Assembly: GCF_009911595.1 (NCBI RefSeq)
Contig: NZ_QWKG01000022.1
Location: forward strand, 1 to 62,505
Direction of reading: 5' to 3'
Source: Colidextribacter sp. OB.20
Lineage (GTDB): Bacteria; Bacillota; Clostridia; Oscillospirales; Oscillospiraceae
Length of the DNA: 62,505 bases
The notes beneath the pieces were generated by a model, which searched no databases, was not told where the DNA came from, and was given only the letters and a program-made list of their open reading frames with translations. A program made the position numbers and the translations under genes. Numbering within the stretch: position 1 is the first letter of the stretch; every line of letters begins with the position of its first letter. Of the stretch, positions 24,520 through 32,746 are shown one piece after another.

Positions 24520-25731
24520 ATGGGCAAGTTTGACAAGTACTTTCTCATGGGCATCGACGACATCCTGGAGTACACCCTGGAGAAGCTGCCTGACATCGGC
24601 TGGGACAAGGCCGCCATGCAGGCCAAGGAGATCGGCGACGGTAACCTGAACTATGTTTTCCGGGTGTGGGATGACAAGGGCCACTCGGTGATTATCAAGC
24701 ACGCCGGGGTGTCCCTGCGCATCTCCGAGGATATGAAGGTGTCCACCGACCGCAACCGCATTGAGTCGGAGATTCTCCAGCTCAACGACAAGTATGCCCC
24801 CGGCATGGTGCCCAAAATTTACTTCTACGACACCGTTATGAGCGCCTGCGGCATGGAGGACCTGTCTGACTATCAGCTCATGCGATACGCCATGATGGAG
24901 CACAAGACCTTCCCCAAGTTTGCCGACGACATCTCCACCTTTATGGTGAACACCCTGCTCATGACCAGCGACGTGGTGATGGACCACCAGGAGAAGAAGG
25001 CCCTGGTGAAGAGCTTCATCTCCCCTGAGCTGTGCCAGATTACCGAGGATTTGGTGCTTATGGAGCCCTACAACGACATTAACGGCAACAACCACGTGTT
25101 CGCCCCCAACGCGGAGTTTGTGAAAAAGGAGCTGTATGAGGACACCGCCCTCCACCTGGAGGTCTCCAAGCTGAAATTCAAATTTATGACCGACGCCCAG
25201 GCCCTGATGCACGGCGACCTGCACACCGGCTCCATTTTCGTCCGCCCCGACTCCACCAAGGTCTTTGACCCGGAGTTTGCCACCTATGCCCCCATGGGCT
25301 ATGACATCGGCAACGTGGTGGCAAACCTGATCTTCGCCTATGACAACGGCCTGGCCGCCGGAGACACCGCCTTCAGCGATTGGTGCCTGAAGGCTATCGA
25401 GGAGACCATGGACCTGTTTGTGGAGAAGTTCAACAAAAAGTTTGACGAGGTTGCCACCGAGCCCATGGCTAAGGTTCCCGGCTTCAAGCAGTGGTATCTG
25501 GAGGGCATCCTCAACGACACCGCCGGCTACGCCGGCACCGAGCTGCACCGCCGCACCGTGGGCATGGCTAACGTGAAGGATGTGACCACCATCGCCGACG
25601 AGGAGAAGCGGGCCTGGGTGGAGCGGCTTAACATCCTGTGCGGCAAGGACTACATCATGAACCAGACCAAATTCCGCACCGGCGCCGACTTTGTGGCCGC
25701 CGTGAAGCGCGCCCAGGAGGCGGCGAAGTAA
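24520..25731 (+). CDS. mtnK: 5-Methylthioribose kinase
   Basis: This 403-residue kinase phosphorylates 5-methylthioribose (and, by analogy, 5-deoxyribose) at C1 with ATP. It has the choline-kinase-like fold: HGDLHTGS at 231-238 is the catalytic loop, and the metal-binding D250-x-E252 lies in FDPEFA. The length matches Bacillus MtnK (about 400). AAGGAAGG precedes the start. It follows the importer genes and comes before mtnA, which takes its product. Confidence 0.94.
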   Translation: MGKFDKYFLMGIDDILEYTLEKLPDIGWDKAAMQAKEIGDGNLNYVFRVWDDKGHSVIIKHAGVSLRISEDMKVSTDRNRIESEILQLNDKYAPGMVPKIYFYDTVMSACGMEDLSDYQLMRYAMMEHKTFPKFADDISTFMVNTLLMTSDVVMDHQEKKALVKSFISPELCQITEDLVLMEPYNDINGNNHVFAPNAEFVKKELYEDTALHLEVSKLKFKFMTDAQALMHGDLHTGSIFVRPDSTKVFDPEFATYAPMGYDIGNVVANLIFAYDNGLAAGDTAFSDWCLKAIEETMDLFVEKFNKKFDEVATEPMAKVPGFKQWYLEGILNDTAGYAGTELHRRTVGMANVKDVTTIADEEKRAWVERLNILCGKDYIMNQTKFRTGADFVAAVKRAQEAAK

Positions 25732-25773
25732 CTTACTTTTTCTTGAAAGAAAAAGTAAGCAAAAAGAACTTTA
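25732..25773 (+). repeat. AT-rich 28-bp palindrome with conserved tail (solo copy)
   Basis: CTTACTTTTTCTT and AAGAAAAAGTAAG pair perfectly around GA (25732-25759), followed by CAAAAAGAACTTTAG. It starts directly after the mtnK stop. The same layout (13 + 2 + 13 and a similar tail) occurs twice in inverted orientation at 29491-29637. Confidence 0.75.
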
Positions 25774-25812
25774 GTGTTTAAACCTTGAAGTAAATAAAGG
25801 GAGTCCTAATAT

Positions 25813-26877
25813 ATGAACGCATTACAGCTGGACACCGTCCGCATGTCGGCGGACCGGACCTATCTGGAAATTCTGGACCAGACCTTGCTGCCCGGCACCA
25901 TCAAGGTGCTGAACGTCAGCAAAATTGAGGACATCTGGGAGGCAATCAAGCTCCTTCGGGTCCGGGGAGCCCCTGCCATCGGCGTGTGCGCCGGCTATGG
26001 CATCGCCCTCACCGCCTCCCGCATCGACACCGCCGACCAGATGAAGTTCTGCGAGGAGTTTATGAAGCAGAAGGAGTATCTGGCCTCCTCCCGACCCACG
26101 GCGGTGAATCTGTTCTGGGCTCTGGACCGGATGGAGCGCACCATGCGGGCGAATCTGACCAGGCCTGTGGCCGAGATCAAGGAGATTCTCTTCACCGAGG
26201 CCCAGGCCATCCGGGACGAGGACGTTGCCATCAGCCGGAGCATCGGCGAGATCGGCTTCGGCCTGCTCAAGCACGGGGACGGCATCCTCACCCACTGCAA
26301 CGCCGGCACCCTGGCTACCGCCAAATATGGCACTGCCACCGCCCCCATGTACGTGGCCCAGGAGCACGGCTGGACCGACTTCCGGGTGTACTGCGACGAG
26401 ACCCGGCCCCTGCTCCAGGGCGCCCGGCTCACCGCCTTTGAGCTGCACAACGCCGGCATCGACACCACCCTGATCTGCGACAACATGGCCTCCATCACCA
26501 TGAAGCGGGGGCTGGTGAACATCGTGTTCGTGGGCTGCGACCGGGTCACCCGGAACGGCGACGCAGCCAACAAGATCGGCACCTCCGGCGTGGCAATCCT
26601 TGCCAAGCACTACGGCATCCCCTTTTACGTCTGCGCCCCCAGCTCCACCATCGACATGTCCCTGGAGACGGGGGACCAGATCCCCATCGAGGAGCGGGCT
26701 CCTGAGGAGGTCACCGAGATGTGGTATAAGGAGCGGATGGCCCCCGAGGGCGTGAAGGTGTGCAACCCCGCCTTCGACGTCACCGATCACTCCCTCATCA
26801 CCGGAATTATCACGGAGAAGGGCCTGTGCAAGGCCCCCTTCGACAAGGCCTTTGAGGAGCTAGGTATCGGCAAATAA
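25813..26877 (+). CDS. mtnA: S-methyl-5-thioribose-1-phosphate isomerase
   Basis: The 354-residue enzyme turns MTR-1-phosphate (or 5-deoxyribose-1-phosphate) into the ribulose-1-phosphate. The catalytic cysteine C162 lies in THCNAGTLATA and the acid D243 in FVGCDRVTRNGD; RGAPAIGV near residue 51 is also typical. It differs from eIF2B-like relatives by these residues. AAAGGGAG precedes the ATG. It ends the first half of the salvage operon; a terminator-like stem follows and the deoR-type gene converges on it. Confidence 0.95.
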   Translation: MNALQLDTVRMSADRTYLEILDQTLLPGTIKVLNVSKIEDIWEAIKLLRVRGAPAIGVCAGYGIALTASRIDTADQMKFCEEFMKQKEYLASSRPTAVNLFWALDRMERTMRANLTRPVAEIKEILFTEAQAIRDEDVAISRSIGEIGFGLLKHGDGILTHCNAGTLATAKYGTATAPMYVAQEHGWTDFRVYCDETRPLLQGARLTAFELHNAGIDTTLICDNMASITMKRGLVNIVFVGCDRVTRNGDAANKIGTSGVAILAKHYGIPFYVCAPSSTIDMSLETGDQIPIEERAPEEVTEMWYKERMAPEGVKVCNPAFDVTDHSLITGIITEKGLCKAPFDKAFEELGIGK

Positions 26878-26888
26878 CGGCAGAAAAG

Positions 26889-26914
26889 GGCCGGCGGCTT
26901 AACCGCCGCCGGCC
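26889..26914. terminator. Bidirectional terminator between mtnA and deoR-type gene
   Basis: GGCCGGCGG and CCGCCGGCC form a 9-bp GC stem with an 8-nt loop between converging genes. U-tracts are weak, so termination strength is uncertain. Confidence 0.55.
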
Positions 26915-26930
26915 TGTCCTGTGACCGGGC

Positions 26931-27683
26931 TTAAAAGCTGGCCACGCCGATGCTCTTGAGATGGTTCTGCCACACGGGGGAGAGGGGCTGGTCGCAGATT
27001 ATCCCGGTCAGCTCCTCCAGGGGGCAGAGGGTCAGGAAGGAGATGCCGTCCAGCTTGCTGTGGTCCACCGCCAGGTAGGTGCTGTGGCTGCGGCGCAGCA
27101 TGGTCCGCCGGGCCAGCGCCTCCCCCTCGTTGGAATCGGTGGCGCCAAACTCCATGTGGACGGTACGGCAGGAGAGAAAGGCCTTGTCCACGTAGTAGCG
27201 GTTCAGGTCTGCTACCGTCTGCTCCCCGTAGAAGGACATGGTCCGGGGGGCGTAGTTGCCGCCGGCCAGGATCAGCTTGACGCTGGAGGAGACCGACAGG
27301 ATGTCGGCCACCTTCAGGGAGTTGGTGAGGACAGTGATGTGCTTCTCCAGCAGCTCCTGGGCGATGCACCAGTCGGTGGTGGAGGCATCCAGAAAGATGG
27401 AGTCTCCGGTCTGAATCAGCTGGGCGCACTTTTTGGCGATTTCCCGCTTCTCCTGCTTGCGGATGACGGAGCGGTCGGAGACGTTGATGTCGTTGAGTAC
27501 CCCGTCGGTGATATAGGCGCCGCCATGGGTGCGGATGAGCTGACCGGCGGCCTCCAGCTCTTTGAAGTCCCGGCGGATGGTCTCGGTGGCTACCCCCAGG
27601 GAGGCAGCCAGCTGGGTCACGTTGAGGCTTTGCTGCTCCCGCAGCAGCTCCAGAATCGCGTTGCGGCGGGCGATAGCCAGCAT
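26931..27683 (-). CDS. DeoR-family transcriptional repressor
   Basis: A 250-residue regulator with the DeoR helix-turn-helix in residues 1-55 (RRNAILELLREQQSLNVTQL, then GVATETIRRDFKELE) and a C-terminal sugar-phosphate-sensing domain of the isomerase-like DeoRC type. The start at 27683 has GGGGGA 8 nt upstream. It is divergent from the aldolase/BMC operon and converges with mtnA. DeoR proteins release DNA on binding phosphorylated sugars, so a pathway intermediate such as the ribulose-1-phosphate could be the inducer. Confidence 0.9.
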   Translation of the reverse strand: MLAIARRNAILELLREQQSLNVTQLAASLGVATETIRRDFKELEAAGQLIRTHGGAYITDGVLNDINVSDRSVIRKQEKREIAKKCAQLIQTGDSIFLDASTTDWCIAQELLEKHITVLTNSLKVADILSVSSSVKLILAGGNYAPRTMSFYGEQTVADLNRYYVDKAFLSCRTVHMEFGATDSNEGEALARRTMLRRSHSTYLAVDHSKLDGISFLTLCPLEELTGIICDQPLSPVWQNHLKSIGVASF

Positions 27684-27708
27684 ACCGCAGTCCCCCTTTC
27701 TCATGGGA

Positions 27709-27737
27709 ATTTTACCATAAAGGGGGGCAGATTGCAA
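27709..27737 (-). promoter_or_regulatory. Promoter of the deoR-type gene
   Basis: On the minus strand TTGCAA (27737-27732) and TAAAAT (27714-27709) are spaced by 17 bp. The 96-bp gap to the aldolase gene must also hold the BMC promoter, but no clear plus-strand boxes are seen. Confidence 0.65.
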
Positions 27738-27779
27738 ATAAAACCAGATAAATTTATGGAAGAAAGGAGGAGACCGGCT

Positions 27780-28598
27780 ATGTACGGTGAAGAGCGGGAC
27801 CGCTACCTGTCCGACCGGGACGCCAAGGAGCAGATCCTGGAGGTGGGGCGGCGGATGTACGCCAAAAACTATGTGGTTTCCAACGACGGAAACATCACCT
27901 GCAAGGTCTCTCCCACCACCCTTTGGACCACCCCCACCGGGGTGAGCAAGGGGTATATGACCGACGAGATGCTCATCAAGGTGGACCTGGAGGGCCGGGT
28001 GGTCCAGGGGACCCACAAGCCCTCCAGCGAGCTGAAAATGCACCTGCGGGTCTATAAGGAGAACCCGGACCTGATCGCCTGCGTCCACGCCCACCCCCCG
28101 GTGGCTACCTCCTACGCCATCGCGGGCATTGCCCTGGACAGGCCCATCCTCCCCGAGGGTGTGGTCCAGCTGGGGGTGGTGCCGGTGGCCCCCTACGCCA
28201 CCCCTGGCACCCAGGAGGTGCCCGACTCCATCGCCCCCTACTGCCGCACCCACAACGGCGTGCTGCTGGCTAACCACGGCGCCCTCACCTGGGGCATGAG
28301 CCCCATGCAGGCCTACATGCGCATGGAGTCGCTGGAGTACTACGCCCTGGTCACCATGTACACCGGCAACATCATCGGCCGGGCCAATGAGCTGTCCTGC
28401 GAGCAGGTGGACCGGCTGGTGGAGACCAGGACGAAGCTGGGTATTACCACCGGCGGCCGGCCGGTGTGCCGCTTCGCCGCCTCCGGAGAGCCCTCACCCT
28501 GCTCTCAGGGGAGGAGCTGCCCCAGCGGGAGCCCCTGCGAGAACGGGCAGGTGGCCGACGTGGTGCGCAGTGTGATGGCCCAGATTCAGGGGCGGTAA
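27780..28598 (+). CDS. Class II aldolase with C-terminal encapsulation-like helix
   Basis: The 272-residue protein is a zinc class II (fuculose-phosphate type) aldolase. Metal and catalytic residues are visible: E84 (PSSELKMH), H103 and H105 (VHAHPP), H166 (ANHGAL). The core ends near residue 225; a Cys/Ser/Pro-rich linker (229-256) leads to the amphipathic helix QVADVVRSVMAQIQGR, the classic form of a BMC encapsulation peptide. AAGGAGGAG precedes the ATG. As first gene of the BMC operon after mtnK-mtnA, it most likely splits 5-methylthio- or 5-deoxyribulose-1-phosphate to DHAP plus an aldehyde inside the shell. MtnB dehydratase shares the fold, but no later MtnB-pathway genes are here. Confidence 0.85.
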   Translation: MYGEERDRYLSDRDAKEQILEVGRRMYAKNYVVSNDGNITCKVSPTTLWTTPTGVSKGYMTDEMLIKVDLEGRVVQGTHKPSSELKMHLRVYKENPDLIACVHAHPPVATSYAIAGIALDRPILPEGVVQLGVVPVAPYATPGTQEVPDSIAPYCRTHNGVLLANHGALTWGMSPMQAYMRMESLEYYALVTMYTGNIIGRANELSCEQVDRLVETRTKLGITTGGRPVCRFAASGEPSPCSQGRSCPSGSPCENGQVADVVRSVMAQIQGR

Positions 28599-28602
28599 CA
28601 CT

Positions 28603-29484
28603 ATGGAGAGGAAGGATATTCGCAACGCGGTCCTCTCCCATCTGGCCGCCCAGGGGACCAGGTACGTCCCCGCCGGGGTGAGCGCCCGCCATGTCCACCT
28701 AAGCCAGGAGGACATGGACTGCCTCTTCGGCCCGCATTACGCCCTCCACCCCTGCAAGGCCCTGTCCCAGCCGGGGCAGTTCGCCGCGGCGGAGAGGGTG
28801 GCGGTGGCCGGTCCCAGAGGGGAGCTGTCCAACGTCCGGGTATTGGGCCCCGTCCGGGGCAGAAGCCAGGTGGAGCTGACTTTCTCTGAGGCCAAAAAGC
28901 TGGGGATACCCGGCCAGGTGCGCATGTCCGGCGACGTGGACAATACCCCCGGCTGCACCCTGAAGGGCCCGGCGGGCCAGCTGACCATTTCCCAAGGAGT
29001 GATTGTCCCGGCCCGGCACCTGCACCTGTCCCCCCTTCAGGCGGCCTCCTACGGGTTGAAGGACGGGCAGGCGGTGGCTCTGCGTATGGGCGGACAGCGG
29101 GCCGGCCTGCTGGAGCAGGTGATCTGCCGGGTGGGGGAGGGCCACGACCTGGAGGTCCATCTGGACACCGACGAGGCCAACGCCCTGTGTATCACCGACG
29201 GCGACCTGCTGGAGCTGGTCACCCCCGGCGGGGAAAAGAAGGAGGGCTGCTCCTGCGGAGGCTGTCACGGCTCCTGCCAGGGCGGCTGCCGCTCCCACGC
29301 CGCCCCGGAGGCCCCGCCCCCGGCTCCGGCCAATGAGACCGAGCCCATGGACCTGGTTACCGAGCGGGACGTGGAGGAGGCCTGGAAGCGGGGCATCCCC
29401 GTGATCCGGTGTCTCCCCCGGTGCATCGTCACCGACGCCGCCCGGGAGCGGGCCATGAGCCTGGAGATTACGATTAAACGATAA
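28603..29484 (+). CDS. pduL: PduL-type phosphotransacylase with extra Cys-rich linker and C-terminal domain
   Basis: Residues 1-210 are a PduL phosphate acyltransferase that turns acyl-CoA into acyl-phosphate and frees CoA in the microcompartment. The two zinc His pairs H30/H32 (SARHVHLS) and H139/H141 (ARHLHLS) are present. The N-terminus (MERKDIRNAVLSHLAAQ) can act as an encapsulation helix. Beyond the usual end is a linker with five cysteines (216, 218, 221, 225, 229) and a Pro/Ala stretch. A small domain (about 250-293, LVTERDVEEAWKRGIPVIRC) resembles segments found in other BMC proteins. It lies 4 bp after the aldolase gene. Confidence 0.88.
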   Translation: MERKDIRNAVLSHLAAQGTRYVPAGVSARHVHLSQEDMDCLFGPHYALHPCKALSQPGQFAAAERVAVAGPRGELSNVRVLGPVRGRSQVELTFSEAKKLGIPGQVRMSGDVDNTPGCTLKGPAGQLTISQGVIVPARHLHLSPLQAASYGLKDGQAVALRMGGQRAGLLEQVICRVGEGHDLEVHLDTDEANALCITDGDLLELVTPGGEKKEGCSCGGCHGSCQGGCRSHAAPEAPPPAPANETEPMDLVTERDVEEAWKRGIPVIRCLPRCIVTDAARERAMSLEITIKR

Positions 29485-29490
29485 GCTTTT

Positions 29491-29637
29491 GTTCCTTTTC
29501 TTTGAAAAGAAAAGGAACCGAAAAGAAACTTTCCCGCAAAACTTCGTTTTGCGTACGCCGTCAAGAGGACGAGAGAAAAAACGAAGTTTTTTCCAAAAGT
29601 TTTCTTTCGCTTCCTTTCTTTTTCAAAAGAAAGGAAG
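29491..29637. repeat. AT-rich inverted-repeat element between pduL and BMC pentamer gene
   Basis: Two 28-bp palindromes (29491-29518, GTTCCTTTTCTTT-GA-AAAGAAAAGGAAC; 29610-29637, CTTCCTTTCTTTT-TC-AAAAGAAAGGAAG) stand in opposite orientation at the ends of about 147 bp, each with a similar inner tail (CGAAAAGAAACTTTC). An inner pair AAAACTTCGTTTT / AAAACGAAGTTTT nests within. It looks like a miniature mobile element, related to the solo copy at 25732. Confidence 0.7.
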
Positions 29638-29657
29638 AAAGAAAGGCAGGTGACAAC

Positions 29658-29969
29658 ATGCAAATCGCGCGCGTGATCGGCTCGGTGGTGAGCACCTCCA
29701 AGTCCGACCGGCTGACCGGCCTGAAGCTTCTGGTGGTCCGGAACATCGACCTGGACACCATGGAGGAGAAGGGCTCCCCCATTGTGGCCATTGACGCGGT
29801 GGGGGCCGGCGAGGGCGAGGTGGTCATGCTGTGCGCCGGGTCCTCCTCCCGGATGACCGAGACCACCAAGGACAAGCCGGCGGACTGCACCATCACGGCC
29901 ATCATCGACTACATCGACATCGACCACAAGCGGGTCTTTGACAAGCACCAAGAAGGAGGTGAGCGGTAA
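29658..29969 (+). CDS. eutN: BMC pentameric vertex protein (EutN/CcmL), copy 1
   Basis: This 103-residue protein has the EutN/CcmL fold that caps the shell vertices (MQIARVIGSVVSTSKSDRL, then LDTMEEKGSPIVAIDAVGAG). The ATG at 29658 has AGGTGA upstream; the frame further upstream lies in the repeat element. It overlaps the start of the aldehyde dehydrogenase gene by 1 nt, which suggests coupled translation. It is one of three pentamer genes in the operon. Confidence 0.92.
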   Translation: MQIARVIGSVVSTSKSDRLTGLKLLVVRNIDLDTMEEKGSPIVAIDAVGAGEGEVVMLCAGSSSRMTETTKDKPADCTITAIIDYIDIDHKRVFDKHQEGGER

Positions 29970-31435
29970 TGCTCTCCAAGGAACAGGTGGAAGAAATTGT
30001 ACGCCTGACCATCGCCCAGATGGGGGGCGGAACCCCCGGGGCCCCTGTCCAGCCCGTGGCGGCTCCGGCGGGGGGCGTGCGGCTGAGTCCGCCTCCGGCC
30101 CAGGCGCCGGTGAACGTGGGGGGCTGGATGTATCAGGACGCCGACGCCGCTGTGGAGGCGGCCTGGACGGCCTTTCAGCAGTTCACCCAGATTTCCCTGG
30201 AAAAGCGGCGGGAGCTGGTGGAGGCAATGCGTCAGGCCGCCCGGGACAACGCCCGGCATCTGGCTGAGATGGCCCATGAGGAGACGGGCTACGGCCATGT
30301 GGACGACAAGGTTGTGAAGAATCTGCTGGCCGCCGACAAGACCCCCGGTCCGGAGGACATCCCCACCGAGGCCTACACCGGCGACGGCGGCTTCACTCTG
30401 GTGGAGCACGCCCCCTTCGGGGTGATCGCCTCGGTGATCCCCTCCACAAACCCCACGGCCACCGTCATCAACAACGCCATCAGCATGATCTCAGCCGGGA
30501 ACTCAGTGGTGTTCAGCCCCCACCCGGCGGCCAAGCGCTCTTCTCAGGAGGCCATCCGGGTCCTCCATGAGGCCCTGGTGGCCCACGGCGCGCCCCCCGG
30601 CCTGATCACCACCCCGGCGGAGCCCAGCCTGGAGAACTCCCAGGCGGTGATGAAGCACCCCAAGGTGCGGCTGCTGTCCGTCACCGGCGGCGAGGCCATT
30701 GTGAAGGTGGCCATGAACAGCGGCAAGAAGGCGGTCTGCGCCGGACCGGGCAACCCGCCGGTAATCGTGGACGAGACCGCCGAGCTGGACAAGGCGGGCA
30801 GGCGCACGGTGGACGGGGCCTCCTATGAGAACAACATCCTGTGTGTGGCGGAAAAAGAGGTGTTCTGTGTCAGCACCGTATTCGACCGCTTCCTCACCGA
30901 GCTGGAAAAAAACGGCGCCTTCCGCATCCAGGGCGGGGACATCGACAGGGTGCTGCGCACCGTCCTGGTGGAAAAGGACGGCAAATACACCCCCAGCCGG
31001 AAGTTTGTGGGCCGCGACGCCTCCTACATCCTGGACCAGTGCGGCATCTCCTACACCGGCAAGCCCCGGCTCGTCATCTGCGAGGTGGACCGCAATCACC
31101 CCTTCGTCACCACCGAGATGCTCATGCCTGTGCTGGCCTGCGTCCGGGTAAATGACGTGGACGAGGCAATCCGGGAGGCGGTGCGGGCGGAGAACGGCTG
31201 CTGGCACTCAGCCATCATGCACTCCACCAATGTACGGAACATGAGCCGGGCGGCCAAGGCCCTGAACACCACCATCTTCGTGAAGAACGCCCCATCCTAC
31301 TCCGGCCTGGGGATGAACGCCGAGGGACACGCCACCCTCACCATTGCCACCCCCACCGGCGAGGGGCTCACCTCCGCCCGGACCTTCACCCGGGCCCGGC
31401 GGTGCGTCCTCCACGACGACTTCCGGATTTTGTAA
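29969..31435 (+). CDS. pduP: CoA-acylating aldehyde dehydrogenase of the microcompartment
   Basis: The 488-residue enzyme oxidises the aldehyde released in the shell to acyl-CoA with NAD+ and CoA. The catalytic cysteine C292 lies in ENNILCVAEK, matching PduP/EutE. The first 18 residues (MLSKEQVEEIVRLTIAQM) form an amphipathic helix, followed by a 30-residue Gly/Pro/Ala linker: a standard encapsulation peptide. It belongs to the core of every aldehyde-oxidising BMC. With 5-deoxyribulose-1-P as substrate its product would be acetyl-CoA; with the methylthio sugar, methylthioacetyl-CoA. Confidence 0.94.
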   Translation: MLSKEQVEEIVRLTIAQMGGGTPGAPVQPVAAPAGGVRLSPPPAQAPVNVGGWMYQDADAAVEAAWTAFQQFTQISLEKRRELVEAMRQAARDNARHLAEMAHEETGYGHVDDKVVKNLLAADKTPGPEDIPTEAYTGDGGFTLVEHAPFGVIASVIPSTNPTATVINNAISMISAGNSVVFSPHPAAKRSSQEAIRVLHEALVAHGAPPGLITTPAEPSLENSQAVMKHPKVRLLSVTGGEAIVKVAMNSGKKAVCAGPGNPPVIVDETAELDKAGRRTVDGASYENNILCVAEKEVFCVSTVFDRFLTELEKNGAFRIQGGDIDRVLRTVLVEKDGKYTPSRKFVGRDASYILDQCGISYTGKPRLVICEVDRNHPFVTTEMLMPVLACVRVNDVDEAIREAVRAENGCWHSAIMHSTNVRNMSRAAKALNTTIFVKNAPSYSGLGMNAEGHATLTIATPTGEGLTSARTFTRARRCVLHDDFRIL

Positions 31436-31441
31436 GCGCCT

Positions 31442-32746
31442 ATGCTGGATAAGATATTTGAGGCCGGCGTGGTGGGGGCCGGCGGCGCGGGCTTCCCCAC
31501 CCATGTGAAGTATAAGGCCAGGGCCGAGGTCTTTATCGTCAACGCCATCGAGTGCGAGCCCCTGCTGCGCACCGACCGGCACATTGTGGAGGCCTTTGCC
31601 CCGGAGATCGTGGCCGCCTCCCTGCGGATCAAGGCCCATCTGGGGGCGGACCGGGCGGTCATCGCTGTGAAGGAGCACAACGCCGGCATGGTGGACGCCC
31701 TCCGGAAAGCGGCAGAGGGCAAGGCGGTGGAGCTGTACCTCTCACCCTCGGTGTACCCGGCGGGGGATGAGCAGAACCTGATCCACTGCGTCACCGGTCG
31801 GGTGGTGCCCACCGGGGGACTGCCTCTGGACGTGGGGTGCGTGGTGTCCAACGCCGCCACTGTCTACCAGGTCTATGAGGCCCTCCAGGGCCGGCCGGTC
31901 ACCGACAAGGTGATTACCATCGGCGGCGCGGTCCGAAATCCCATCACGGTCCAGGCCCCCATCGGCACCCCTCTGGCCGACCTGCCCGCCCTGGCGGGAG
32001 GCCCCGTTGGGGACTGCGTCTACATCATCGGCGGGCCCCTCATGGGCCGGGTGGCGGAGTCCCTGGAGGGGGAGAGCGTCACCAAGACCACCGGCGGCCT
32101 GCTGGCTATCCCCCGGGAGGCGGCGCTGCTGGGGCGGAAGGACGGAGACCTTCAGCGGGAGGTGCGCATGGCACGGGCGGTGTGCTGTCAGTGCTCCATG
32201 TGCACCCAGATGTGCCCCCGGAACGCCATGGGCCTGAATGTCCAGCCCCACAAGATCATGCGGGCCTTGGCTGCGGGGAACTGCGGACTAATCGGTGGGG
32301 AGACCAACGGCGTGTGGTCCTGCTGTGACTGCGGCATCTGCACCTACTACGCATGTAACTTCGGCCTTCACCCCTCCAAAATGATGCAGGTCTATAAGGA
32401 CCGGATGCGGAAGGAGGGGGCCAGGCCGGTGAAGGAGGTCCGGTATGAGCCCCAGGGCTTTGAGACCAAGCGGCTGCCCACCGGGCGGCTGCTCAGCCGG
32501 CTGGACCTGGAGAAATACGACGCCGACGCCCCCTTCGCCGGGACGGTGGAGACCCCGGTGGTGCGCATTCCCTTAAAGATGCACACCGGAGGGCCTGACA
32601 GGCCGGTGGTGACGGCGGGGACGGCGGTCCAGAAGGGCCAGCTCATCGCCGAGCCGGAGGGCCTGGGGGCCAGGATTCATGCCTCCATTGCCGGCACTGT
32701 CACCCAGGTGACCGGGCAGTACATTGAGATAAGGATGGTGACATGA
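31442..32746 (+). CDS. pduS: PduS-type RnfC-like flavin/Fe-S oxidoreductase
   Basis: The 434-residue protein resembles PduS and RnfC: an N-terminal FMN/NADH-binding domain (GVVGAGGAGFPTHVK near residue 8), an SLBB segment, two [4Fe-4S] motifs (CCQCSMCTQMCP and CCDCGICTYYACN) and a C-terminal barrel-sandwich segment. In Pdu shells PduS is thought to pass electrons across the shell with the Fe-S shell protein PduT. Here it may re-oxidise NADH made by the aldehyde dehydrogenase, since no alcohol dehydrogenase gene is in the operon. It follows pduP by 6 bp and overlaps the next gene by 4 nt (ATGA). Confidence 0.9.
   Translation: MLDKIFEAGVVGAGGAGFPTHVKYKARAEVFIVNAIECEPLLRTDRHIVEAFAPEIVAASLRIKAHLGADRAVIAVKEHNAGMVDALRKAAEGKAVELYLSPSVYPAGDEQNLIHCVTGRVVPTGGLPLDVGCVVSNAATVYQVYEALQGRPVTDKVITIGGAVRNPITVQAPIGTPLADLPALAGGPVGDCVYIIGGPLMGRVAESLEGESVTKTTGGLLAIPREAALLGRKDGDLQREVRMARAVCCQCSMCTQMCPRNAMGLNVQPHKIMRALAAGNCGLIGGETNGVWSCCDCGICTYYACNFGLHPSKMMQVYKDRMRKEGARPVKEVRYEPQGFETKRLPTGRLLSRLDLEKYDADAPFAGTVETPVVRIPLKMHTGGPDRPVVTAGTAVQKGQLIAEPEGLGARIHASIAGTVTQVTGQYIEIRMVT

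Noticed and set aside
27684-28277. N-terminal extension of the deoR-type frame
   Set aside because: The extension runs through the divergent promoter and the aldolase gene; the DeoR helix-turn-helix begins right at ATG 27683.
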